From NCBI GenBank assembly GCA_023935145.1, contig CM043698.1, positions 148,763,125 through 148,827,124 on the forward strand: a DNA stretch of 64,000 nt. The letters are read 5' to 3'. A program made the translations under genes and the position numbers. Source of the stretch: Bretschneidera sinensis (taxonomy: Eukaryota > Streptophyta > Magnoliopsida > Brassicales > Akaniaceae). The notes under the pieces were generated by a model that worked only from the letters and a program-made list of their open reading frames with translations, had not been told where the DNA came from and did not search any database. Shown piece by piece: positions 9,828-19,902 of this stretch. Within the stretch, counting starts at the first letter, position 1, and the number at the start of each line of letters is the position of its first letter.

Positions 9828-11952
9828 ATGGAAGTGTCAAACGAGTCAGCTATAAAGAAACCTAAGAGGTTGACATCTGTTGTGTGGAATCACTTTGAAA
9901 GGGTCAGAAAGGCCGACGTATGTTATGCTGTTTGTGTACATTGTAATAAGAAACTCAGTGGGTCAAGCAATAGTGGTACAACCCATCTGAGAAATCATTT
10001 AATGCGGTGTCTGAAAAGATACACTCCTAATTATGATGTGTCCCAACTACTGGGAGCCAAGAGAAAGAAAAAGGAAAACACCGTTACCGTTACTAATATC
10101 AGTTTTGATGAAGGGCAAAGAAAAGATGACTATATCAAGCCTACAATTGTTAAGCTTGATCATGATCAGAGAAGAGATGAAGTTATCAGCTTTGGAAGTA
10201 GTAGGTTTGATCAAGAAAGGAGTCGGCTTGATCTCGCACGCATGATTATATTGCATGGTTACCCATTGGCCATGGTTGATCATGTTGGGTTCAAAGTGTT
10301 TGTCAAGAATCTTCAGCCGTTGTTTGAGGTTGTGCCAAATAGCACTATTGAGCTTTCTTGCATGGAAATTTATATCAGAGAGAAACAGAAAATATATGAG
10401 ATGATAAGTAGATTGCATTGCAGAATTAACCTTGCTGTTGAAATGTGGTCTTCAACAGAAAATGCTGATTACTTGTGTTTGACAGCTCACTTTATTGACG
10501 AGGATTGGAAATTAAAGAAAAAGATTCTGAATTTCATCACACTTGATTCTTCTCATACTGAAGACATGCTTTCAGAAGTAATTATTAAGTGCCTGATGGA
10601 CTGGGATATTGAATGTAAGTTGTTTGCCATGACATATGATGATTGTTCCACCAATGATGATATTGTCCTCAGAATTAAAGATCGGATCTCTCAAAACAGG
10701 CCTCGCTTGAGTAATGGTCAATTATTTGATGTGCGTTCTGCTGCACATGTTCTAAATTTGATTGTTCAAGATGCCATGGAAGCACTACGAGAGGTGATCC
10801 AAAAGATTCGAGGAAGTGTTACGTATGTTAAAACCTCTCGAGTAATACAAGGAAAGTTCAATGAGATTGCTCAGCATGCTGGAAGCAACATTCATAAGAA
10901 CTTAGTTCTTGATTGTCCAGCTCAATGGAACTCTACATATGTCATGCTTGAAACTGCTTTGGAATACAGGGGTGTATTTTGTCGCTTGCGGGACCATGAC
11001 CACAGTTACGAATCAGCTTTAACTGATGAAGAGTGGGAATGGACAAGTTCCATTACTGGCTATCTGAAACTTTTTTTTGAAATCACTGGCATATTTTCTG
11101 GAAACAAATGTTCTACTGCAAATATATACTTCCCTGAGATTTGTGATGTGCACATCCAATTAATTGAATGGTGCAAGAGCCCAGATAACTTCCTTAGTTC
11201 TGTGGCGTCTAAGATGAAAGCTAAGTTCGATAAATATTGGACCAAATGCAGTTTGGCCTTGGCAATAGCAGCTATCTTAGATCCCCGATTTAAGATGAAG
11301 CTAGTGGAGTATTACTATTCGCAGATTTATGGTAGCACTGCACTGGATCGCATCAAGGAAGTCTCTGATGGTATTAAGGAACTTTTCAATGCATACTCTA
11401 TCTGCTCAACTTTGGTTGATGAAGGCTCAGTTTTGCCTGGAAGCAGCTTACCTAGTACTAGTAATGATAGTAGAGATAGACTGAAGGGATTTGACAAATT
11501 TCTGCATGAGACTTCTCAAAATCCTACTGCAACATCGGACTTGGACAAATATTTAGAGGAACCAGTCTTTCCACGTAATTGTGATTTCAACATATTAAAT
11601 TGGTGGAAAGTTCACACGCCAAGATACCCTATCTTGTCCATGATGGCACGTGATGTTTTGGGAACTCCTATTTCGACTATTGCACCTGAGTCAGCATTCA
11701 GTTCTGGGGGACGGGTGCTTGAGAGCTGTCAAAGTTCACTGAACCCGGACATTCGACAGGCTTTGATCTGTGCACGAGATTGGCTGCGGATAGAAACAGA
11801 TGGTATGTCCAGTACTGTTTTTCGTTTTCTCCCACTTGATATCCATTTTAATCAATGATTCACTTCTAATTATATCTTACTGTAATTTTGATTTAGAGCT
11901 CCTTCCATCTTCGAGTCATTATGCTCTACCCCTTTGTATTGAAGCAAATTAA
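9828..11952 (+). CDS. BED zinc-finger / hAT-dimerisation protein (DAYSLEEPER/RICESLEEPER-like, transposase-derived)
   Basis: A plant nuclear protein derived from a hAT transposase, probably a DNA-binding regulator. An uninterrupted frame starts at ATG 9828. Residues 14-61 form a BED zinc finger with C36, C39, H53 and H57 and aromatic W20 and F23. The middle is the RNase H-like hAT core. Residues about 570-652 are the hATC dimerisation domain (APESAFSSGGRVL). I place a 94-bp intron at 11803-11896: splicing DG|GTATGT to TTTAG|AG gives the tail ELLPSSSHYALPLCIEAN and a stop at 11950, a family-typical C-terminus. The product is 676 residues. Reading through instead would stop at 11856-11858 with an unrelated tail. 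The first catalytic Asp of the core looks replaced by Glu (AVEMWSS), and no terminal repeats flank the gene. This suggests a domesticated gene rather than a mobile copy. Confidence 0.88.
11803..11896 (+). other. C-terminal intron of the hAT-derived gene
   Basis: GTATGTCC donor after codon 658 plus one base, TTTAG acceptor. Joining restores the frame and yields a family-like end (SSSHYALPLCIEAN). Phase 1, 94 bp. Confidence 0.75.
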
Positions 11953-12432
11953 GCTGTCCAGGGTAAGTTTCCATGGCTTTTTTTTCTTATTCATAATTGA
12001 AAAATATGCTTTCTTATTTTTCTAAGTTACTTGTCAGTCTACTTATTATGGGTCGATGGACTTGTCATGCAAGGTTAATGGATCTCTCATCAGCTCACAT
12101 GATGGTGTCTGGTTGACTTCAACATCTAGTGACCTAGGCCTTATTTTCCAATATGTACTGTTATTAGATGAAATCCTATTTTCTTCTAGAGTAAATGCAT
12201 ACATTTATGCTTTATACTGAAGGGGCCTTTTGTTTCATTGTTCATTAAACCCTCGTTCATTGTCCAATATCTCAGTCTCTCTTTGGCAAACTAGTTCTTG
12301 TAATTTAGATGGAGATGAAGAATGAAATATTTACTTAGGTCGCTGTTATGCTGTTATTAGTTTTTTAACTTTTCACTAGCATGAATATTATTCTCCTTTG
12401 AAGTAGCATGGTTGTATGCATGTTAAACATAC

Positions 12433-12814
12433 TGATGGGGAACACAAGGAAGATTAGAATTGAGGATTTTGATTTAAGAATTGGGGGATACGAGGATACT
12501 TATGTTATCAAAAAAATATTATGGGTATCTAGGTGTAGTTAATTTCATAAGTCAATTTCTTTTCACAATTCAGTTTTTTTATCGGACTAGGGTTAAGATC
12601 TCTATATAAGAGGCGTCCTTATGTCATTTGTAGTCGGCTTGGAATGAATAATAAAACAGATTATTGAAATTAAACACTCTGTGATTGAGTAGTTGTTTCG
12701 TGCCACGTGATTTGGCTGCAGTTTCTATGTGATTTGGGACGATCCATGTGATTTGGATCGGTTTTATCTTTTATGTTTAGTTTATCTTTATTTCTTCCCT
12801 ACTGTACTGCATCA
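12433..12814 (+). repeat. 5' LTR of the non-autonomous element
   Basis: Starts TGATGGGGAACAC and ends TGTACTGCATCA. Contains a TATA candidate (TCTATATAAGAGG, about 12600) and the repeated phrase CATGTGATTTGG near its end. Confidence 0.82.
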
Positions 12815-13729
12815 AGTGGCATCAGAGCCTAAACTTGATTCCCCACTACCATTCTCAAACACTCCACCCAAACAAGCCTCTAAACCCGAACAGCATCCAA
12901 ACAAGCCCTTAAACCAGAAACAACATTGAAACAAGCCCTTAGACCAAACATAGCCTACAATAGCCATTACAATTGTCTCCTATCGCCACCTTCCGTCGCC
13001 GTCTTCCTCCTTCGCACCACCCCAGGAGCTCGCACCACCACCAAAAAGTGCAGCTTTCCCAAGCGACCAAAACCCAAGAAGCACGACCCGATCCGCCACT
13101 AGCTTCTTCCTCAAACCTCGCCGCGACTGTCAGATCTCCTTTCTCACAGTCGTTGCCGCCTCCCGCCACCCTAGCAGTCGGTACCACCACCAACCGGTGC
13201 GAAATCACTAGGCGACCTCAACTCCTCCTATCCCAGCCATCATCGTTGCTTCTTTCACCGTCAGAGTCCGGAATTCAGAGGTGCGACCCGTCACTTTTCG
13301 GGCGCGATCTACTCGTTTCCATTCCATAAACATCAGATCCGTCACCACTACCGTGATCGGTAACCTATTTCCGGTAGATCCATCTCCCTCCGGCTTTGAT
13401 CCGTCCATGATCTGATCGGGCCAGATCCTGTTCAACAAAAGACTCGGTTCGTTTCTGGCCCGAGGATGAAGACGAGCCGAGACATCCCTGAGCCGCGTCG
13501 ACAATCCGAGTTCGGCTGAGCTGAGTGGAGCCGAGCCAAAAAAAAATCAAATGTTTTTCTTTTTTTATTGCAATTAGCTGTATTTTTTTATTTAAAAAAA
13601 AAACATAAGAAAAATAGGGGAAAAAAGACCAAAAAAATGTTTAAGCTATTTTAGTTTACTATTATGTCTTATCGTATTGGGATTCGTATTTGGAACCTAC
13701 AAGCTTAACTATCAAGTGCTTACTCTCGC

Positions 13730-14443
13730 TTGGATGACTTGAAATCCAAAGTGATAAGGTATGGTTGGTGTTATCTTCCTTGGAGTATGTATGAAGAATA
13801 TGAAAAACTCAAATATTGGGTTTATTGTGATGAGAGAGGGCTTGAAGAATTACAGCACCATTATGAGTATGAGTATGTACAGAGTTCTCGAGATGTCCAT
13901 GCTTTGAATGGTAATGGCGATTATATCTGTGATGATGAAAGAGTTGCTTATAAGAAGTATTATTATGCTCTTCAAGATGTTAACCATGGTTGTGATCGCG
14001 CTTACGGAGGTTATGATGGTTATGGTACATACGATGAGCCTGTAATAGACTAGAAGATCAACCCATTAGCTTCACTCCAAGTTTGAGAGAAGATAATCCA
14101 ATTGCTGACAGAATATAAAGAATTGTGCAAACTCTTAGATGTTGTGATCATGAAAGATGATCCCGAAATTGATAATTCAAAGCTCACGTTTGCTAGGGAA
14201 GACACCAGAGAGCAACAATATGCCGACAAAGATGACGAACCAGTCGACGACCAGCTTGATGTTGTTGAGCCGGTTGAACCCGTTCCTTGTGCAGTTGACT
14301 TGGTTGAGCGAGTCCACAAGATTTTATTGAGTATATCAAGGAAGCTGAAAAGATTCAACACAAACAGGACGACAAGCTTAATGGTACGATTGAGAGTCGA
14401 GTTGACACATGTCTTAGATATTGACATTATCCTCCCTACTTGA
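13730..14443 (+). pseudogene. Unrecognised internal frame of the non-autonomous LTR element
   Basis: Two open stretches, 13730-14053 and 14102-14443, lie in the same frame. They are separated by two stop codons (14051 and 14081), so they may be one broken gene of roughly 235 codons. The first half is rich in Tyr, Glu and Asp (for example YGWCYLPWSMYEEYEK). The second half is acidic with repeated V-E-P units and a basic end. There is no ATG at the first stretch's 5' end. I see no gag, protease or polymerase motif and do not assign a function. Confidence 0.4.
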
Positions 14444-14609
14444 TTCCACACACCTCGTCAACAAGCATTTCCAACGTAAATTTTTTCACCTCCCAGTGAC
14501 TTTGGCTTCCATGAGTTTCGCAACTATGCCTTATTTATCCATCAATCTAAGATGTTGATCCTCTTACACTTTTCAACTCGATGACAAGTTCTTTCTAAGA
14601 GGTGGAGAA

Positions 14610-14980
14610 TGATAAGGAACACGAGGAATATTAGAATTAGGTATTTTAATTTAGGAATTAAGGGATATGGGGGTAATTATGTAATCAAAAAAATATTATG
14701 GGTATCTAGGTGTAGTTAATTTCATATGTCAGTTTCAGTTTCTTTATCGGGTTAAGGTTAAGATTTCTATATAAGACGCGTCTTTATGTCATTTGTAGTC
14801 GGCTTAGAATGAATAATAAAGACAGATTATTGAAATTAAACACTTTGTGACTGAGTAGTTGTTTCGCACTATGTGATTTGGTTGCGGTTCTCATGTGATT
14901 TGGGACGATCCATGTGATTTGGATCGGTTTTATTTTTTATTTTTAGTTTATCTTTATTTCTTCCCTGTTGTACTGCATCA
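14610..14980 (+). repeat. 3' LTR of the non-autonomous element
   Basis: Starts TGATAAGGAACACGAGG and ends TGTACTGCATCA. Colinear with the 5' LTR with many substitutions and small indels, so the insertion is not very recent. Confidence 0.82.
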
Positions 14981-16480
14981 AATGCACTTGGGTAATGTTT
15001 GGAAACTTTTTAAATCTTGATCTAAGTAAAGTTGCTTAAAGTGGATAATGGGTTGATATGTTGGGTATTGTGATAAATAAGGCTTCATTTAATTTGGGAT
15101 AATTTAAGATATTTAAAAAGTTTACCACACATTGCCTTGGAAGAGTTACTCGTAATCAGTAGCTTTTGAACTGCCAGTTGGCTTTTTACATTAATGCTTC
15201 AGTGGCTGTATAGATCATAGATGAGAGAATCATTTAGGCTATGATTGGTAGGAAAAAAACTAAGAAAATAAGAGGGAGAGGGAAGAAAATTGGAGGTGCA
15301 AATCATAATCCTCCTAGAGACTTGGAAAGTAAAATAAATTATTATTTTAGTCTTTTTTTTATTTTTTTTCACTTTTTCATCCTCTCTTTCAAAGGTACGC
15401 TGAAAAGGTCAATATGTTATTTTCTTTTTATTTTTCTTTCCTGTCACCTTTCTCTCCCACCAATAGTAGGATTTTGAACTGCTTTCTCTTTGCTTGTTAT
15501 GATTACTTATCAGGACAAAAAAAAAATAGTAAGAGAAAACCATATTTAGAGTTCAAACAATACTTATGAAATTCTGAACTTACATTTCTCGTGGTCTTAG
15601 AAATTTTTCGCTCCACATATTCATTGCAGGAACATAATATGATGGAATCTTGTTGCTGCTACCGAAATCTGTTACGAGATTCCAATACTTTCATTGTAGC
15701 CTTTTTCTCAGAAGCCAAACAAGGACTGTAAAATTTGACTCCCAAAATCTCCCTTGGCACCGAACAGTGATTGATACTTTGACTTCGAAGGTGTTTTTTT
15801 AATTCCATTTTCATCTTGGCTTTCGTTTTCCTTTCTGGTCTCTCCTAGTCAATTTCCTGGTGGAAAAATGTTTCTCAGATGTTGCCATTTCATGTTGCTT
15901 TTTGTACATGTTCTCTGTTAGGGCAAAGGAGTTTGTTAGCGTCAATTGTATTGACGCATTTCAACCGTGGAGGTTTTCTGATGCACGTGTTTCACGAGCG
16001 GTCACTTGCACGGGAATACGTTCCTTGCGTAAGTCACAACTGACATTAGCAGTTCTCTTAAAGCAAATATCAATAAATTTTAGACAATTCCTTCAAACAA
16101 TTTTTTTCATTAACTGAAGATTTGAAGGTAATTATCACTCAAATTTTCAGACAATTATAATTGAAATTTTCGAAGTGTATAATAATCATCATTCAAACAA
16201 ATAAAGACAGTAATGATCATGAGTTGACTAACCCATAATTTTTTGAGCTGTTCCATAATAAATTTTTTGGAAATTAAATTTCATCCTTATATAAACATGT
16301 TTTTTGAAAACAAGAAAACAGAAAATACATCTAAAACTGCAGGCCAATTTTGATTCTAAAAAAAAAACGAAGAAACTTAAATTCTTCACAACCATTAAAT
16401 CGTTAATTAAATTTATCTATTTGTCATAAAAAAACAATTAATTCTTATCATTACAATTGGATTATGTGAATCACTCATTC
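14981..16480. other. Spacer or 3' UTR region downstream of the hAT gene
   Basis: Mostly AT-rich DNA without a supported gene. 15630-16100 is less skewed and may be 3' UTR of the hAT-derived gene if the intron at 11963-15629 is real. Short open frames here look fortuitous. Confidence 0.35.
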
Positions 16481-16905
16481 AAAGCGTAAGGGTGAATCAC
16501 TCGATTATGTGGCTTAGTGGTTAAACTTAAGACATTGATGGTTTAAGAGAATCCGGAATTGAGCTTTCGAGGATTAAATTGGGATTGATTAATTTAATCT
16601 CATATAAACAGTTAGTTTTATATTTGGTTTGAGGGATTAATTGTTCATTTGGGATTAAGTTAGGGAGAGAAAACTTTATTCAAAGATGGAGTATAGCGAA
16701 CAAAGCATAGGGGTGAATCACTCATTTAATCCTCGGTCTATGTGGCCTAGTGGTTAAACTTAAGACATTGATGGTGTAAGAGAATCCGGGATTAAGTTAC
16801 GATTGACTAACTTAATCTCATATGAACAGTTAGTCTCATATTTGGTTTGAGAGAATAATTGTTCATCTGAGATTAATTTGGGACTAAATTTGTCCTAATC
16901 TCTAA
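16480..16905 (+). repeat. Two tandem copies of a roughly 232-bp unit
   Basis: Copy 1 (about 16480-16711) and copy 2 (about 16712-16905) share long blocks such as TAGTGGTTAAACTTAAGACA and the phrase AGAGAATCCGG, offset by about 232 bp. Each begins with TGTGGCYTAGTGGTTAAA, which resembles a tRNA A box, so a tRNA-derived SINE origin is possible. No good B box was found. Confidence 0.6.
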
Positions 16906-16974
16906 AAATCTGTCCCAGCCCCCGGGACAGAATCAATCACAGGTTTATGGGATTGATTTTTTTTTCAAAGACTA

Positions 16975-17300
16975 TTTTACCCATCCCTCTTTCTTCTTCT
17001 TCCCTACGACCGCCACCACCCCCGACTACCTCCCCTCCCCTCGGCTTCCTCCTTTCCGACCTCTTCCTCCTCCTCAGTAGATTGTGCGCCATTCCTCTCT
17101 CTTTCCTTCTCCTTCTCCTCCTTGCCCAGATCGCACCTTGGGCCACACGCCACCTCTCCCCCCCTCCTCTTCTTCCTCCCTTCTTCCTTCTCCTCCTCCC
17201 CTTTCCTCTCTCTTTCCCTTCCCCCTTCTCCTTTTTCTCTCTCCTCCCCTTCCCCCTCTTCCCCGCTCCTGCTCTCCTTCCCTTTTCTCTTTGTTTCACG
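16975..17300 (+). repeat. Long pyrimidine tract
   Basis: About 320 bp of nearly pure C and T on plus (purines on minus). It gives open frames in several registers on both strands that encode only Pro/Leu/Ser/Phe or Arg/Glu/Gly/Lys runs. Low complexity, not coding. Confidence 0.8.
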
Positions 17301-17399
17301 ATACAAAGCCAAAAAAGAAAGAAAAAAGAGAGCTATACACACACATACACAAAATAAAAAGATTTATAATAAAATATAAAAGGGTTTCACTTTAATTCT

Positions 17400-17466
17400 C
17401 CTAATCTTATCCCATTATAATCATAATCCTAATCCCACTGTAATTTTGTACGTGTACCAAACGGAC
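17400..17466 (-). repeat. Terminal part of a MITE-like repeat
   Basis: Read on minus, the end at 17466 begins AAGGTCCGTTTGGTACACG and continues with GTGGGATTAGGATTATGA. The same opening (GGGTCCATTTAGTTT...GGGATTAAAGTGGGATTA) occurs at 62597. The GGTCCGTTTGGTT style is typical of plant Tourist/PIF-Harbinger or hAT MITEs; the class is uncertain. Confidence 0.4.
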
Positions 17467-18860
17467 CTTGGTAGTGTAAGATTGAGCTTTGGATCTTTAT
17501 TTAGAGGTGAGAAATTGACGGATGGGGCCGAAAATAGGTTAGGTTTTACGGATAGCAAGTCAACGAGTATAGGTTAAAAAATCTCGTTTTCAAATAGGTC
17601 TTATTTTTCATGCTCATACTTATATTTTAAAAGACAAATAACGAATCAAAAACAAATACAAATTAAAAATCTCACCTCTGTCTTTATTCCATTAACACTA
17701 GAGATACTAGATTTTCGGTTGAGTTAAGTTAGACTATGGTTCAACCGTTTCGAAGGAACGTATGATTTCCACGACGGGATCTCTAAGAAAGGACTCAAGT
17801 CCGTGGCTTCATTGTCTAAACCTCTTCTAGTGATTTCTCAACCAGTAGGTTCTCATGGTCACGTCCAAAGATCGGTATTTTTTTTTAATTTTTCTCTTAA
17901 GAAAAATAACTCGTTTGAAAATAAAGTGATTGTGGGGTAGTATGTTTTATTTTTTTATTATTTATTTTTATTTCGTTACTTGTTGCATGCACAGAATGCC
18001 ATAATAGCAATCTAATTTGATTCTTTGGTCCAGAATCTCCTAAACACATGGGGTCTTGTTGAGATGAAGACTTTTTCTTTTGTTCTTTGTGAGGGGGACT
18101 AGACTACCCACACACTTGTTACTACTAGCAATTATACGATTTGTCAAATATATTTTTTCACGTGAGTAATGTCAATTAGCAATTTATATCCATTAATAAT
18201 AGACAAATACCAATGACTTAATTAAGTTTGGTAATTTGACTTTAAGTTTAGTGTTAATTTACCTATGAGTTTTATTTTTTACGTCAATTAAAATGGTTAA
18301 GAGACACGTGAAAGACATGTCAAGCATCTCAAATGATTGTCATTTGATATGAAAAATAAAATTCGTGAACAAATTAACTCAAAATATAAGGATTCGATAT
18401 ACTTTTCACGTGTCTCCTGACAGTCCGATTGAACGGAATGTTTAATTGATTTAAAAAATAAAACTCATAGACAAATTAGCACTCTCTTAAAACATAAGAT
18501 AAAATTGATTCGTAAAATTTTAAAACAATTTTTTTAATAATTAAAAATATAAATTTACACCAAATATAAATAAAAGACAAAGACACCATAGAGAATCTAC
18601 CAATCTTGATACTCTAATTGTGGTCTATATCAAGGCGTATAGCTGCACCATTTATTTTTGTAAGCCAAAATAAAAAAGGTGTTTGGGTTGTGCGCTACAC
18701 AAACTTGATTTACCATTTGGAATAAAGTTGTGCTGTACTATAGCATATAAAAAGGTACCTAACAATTACTAAAGCCACCGACAAATTCGGCTAGAAAACA
18801 AGCTATAAGGAACAATTGGTACCATAATGCTCCATATATCATCAAGTTTTTCGAGGTAGG
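17467..18860. other. AT-rich intergenic DNA
   Basis: No gene or RNA is recognisable. Mixed low-complexity sequence with short A/T runs and no open frame of interest. Confidence 0.4.
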
Positions 18861-18864
18861 GCAT

Positions 18865-19125
18865 ATTTGATTATTGATTAACGAAGAATTTTCCGATTTA
18901 TTACTTCTTGTTTTTTTCAATCTCAAATTAATTTAATTTTTATGGGTTCGATTATTTGAGAATTATCATAATATTAAAAAATTTTATTGATAATTATAAA
19001 AACTATAATAATAATTAAATTTTTTATTTAATTATTATTATAATTTTTTTATAATTATTAATAAGTTTTTTTTTTTTTTTACTATTTATAACTTCTTCGG
19101 TTTGGTTAGATCAAAATTCTATCTC
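18865..19125. repeat. AT-rich foldback (MITE-like)
   Basis: A core inverted repeat at about 18977-19078 pairs GATAATTATAAAAACTATAA with its complement across a short loop near 19022. The wider flanks (TTTGATTATTGATTAACGAAG and CTTCGGTTTGGTTAGATCAAA) also look weakly inverted. It could be an old MITE or a hairpin-RNA source. No target duplication could be assigned. Confidence 0.5.
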
Positions 19126-19550
19126 AAAATCGAGTTCTGCCTTATAGCCCTTAGCCCCGTAATGGGGTGTGTATAGGCCAATTTCAGCTTATTAGGCTAT
19201 TACTAATTTTTAGCTGGTTGAATATAAAAGGAAACATACCTAAGTACATATCAAGTAGGCAAAGAGTTCTGGTTGAAAGCGGTAAAAGATGTGAGCAATA
19301 CCCCTCTTACACTCTTAAAACACTTTTTTACACAATTTTTAAATAATTATCCCTTAAATTTATAAAGCGGTTTTTAAAAATATTTTATTGAATATCTAAC
19401 AATCTTTATTATAAATACATATATAAGAGGTAGTAAAAATGGCTTATAGCTTCATAAACTCTACTAAATAGGTTATAATAGAGTAAATATTTAATAGATT
19501 TGGATCAAATTGACCTAAAAAAATCAAACACGATTCACTAGTATTAGGTG

Positions 19551-19902
19551 TGATGCTCCAAGATAAGGGTAAAGTTTTGATATCTTTGATCGACAAGCAA
19601 GAATGTGATTTGACTATTTATAAGTGATTGTCACCTTACTTGCATAACGCTTTTTAAAACTATCAGACTTAATGTGCTAAAATGAACAATATTATGTCAA
19701 ATAAGAGGTTTGGTCGTTATAGTGGTATCATAGCCGACTCTCGAAAGCTCGGAGGTGGGTTGTCGAGTGTGAGACCACACAACGAGAACACTATGTCAAA
19801 AAGATGGAAGATTGTGACTTCCCAAGATAAGAGTTTTTAAAACCGTGAGATTTGATATGTCAAAGCGAATAGTATTGTGCCAAGTAGAAGGTCGGGCCAC
19901 TG
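19551..19902 (+). mobile_element. TRIM-like miniature LTR element remnant
   Basis: 19551-19722 starts TGATGCTCCAAGATAAGGG and is followed by TGGTATCATAGCC (19723), one mismatch from the tRNA-Met primer site. A shorter partial copy of the same sequence follows at about 19814-19902 (CCCAAGATAAGAG... and GTGCCAAGTAGAAGGTCGGG). LTR, primer site, tiny interior and second LTR fit a terminal-repeat retrotransposon in miniature. The second copy is deleted. Confidence 0.5.

Larger units (their letters stand above)
12433..14980 (+). mobile_element. Non-autonomous LTR retrotransposon (LARD-like), about 2.5 kb
   Basis: Two LTRs (12433-12814 and 14610-14980) of the same sequence family bracket about 1.8 kb. 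A tRNA-Met-like primer site (TGGCATCAGAGC) follows the first LTR, and a purine tract (AAGAGGTGGAGAA) precedes the second. The internal part has no protease, integrase or reverse transcriptase, so it would need another element for movement. It holds a short proline/arginine/serine-rich frame and an acidic, tyrosine-rich frame that I do not recognise. A related LTR occurs at 52010-52432. No clear target duplication is visible. Confidence 0.8.
11963..15629 (+). other. Possible 3' UTR intron hosting an LTR element
   Basis: A strong donor (CCAGG|GTAAGTTT) lies 10 bp after the stop codon, and TTCATTGCAG at 15620-15629 is a plausible acceptor. If real, the 2.5 kb LTR element at 12433-14980 inserted inside this intron, and 15630 to about 16100 would be 3' UTR. 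Based on splice motifs alone; transcript data would decide it. Confidence 0.3.

Noticed and set aside
12973..13329. Pro/Arg/Ser-rich frame of 118 codons with an opposing frame on minus
   Set aside because: Compositionally biased and inside the non-autonomous LTR element; not supported as a gene.
15241..15477. Basic frame of 78 codons downstream of the non-autonomous element
   Set aside because: Lys/Phe runs from AT-rich DNA; no domain.
16937..17395. Five overlapping open frames of 85-136 codons on both strands
   Set aside because: All are translations of one pyrimidine/purine tract and give only low-complexity peptides.
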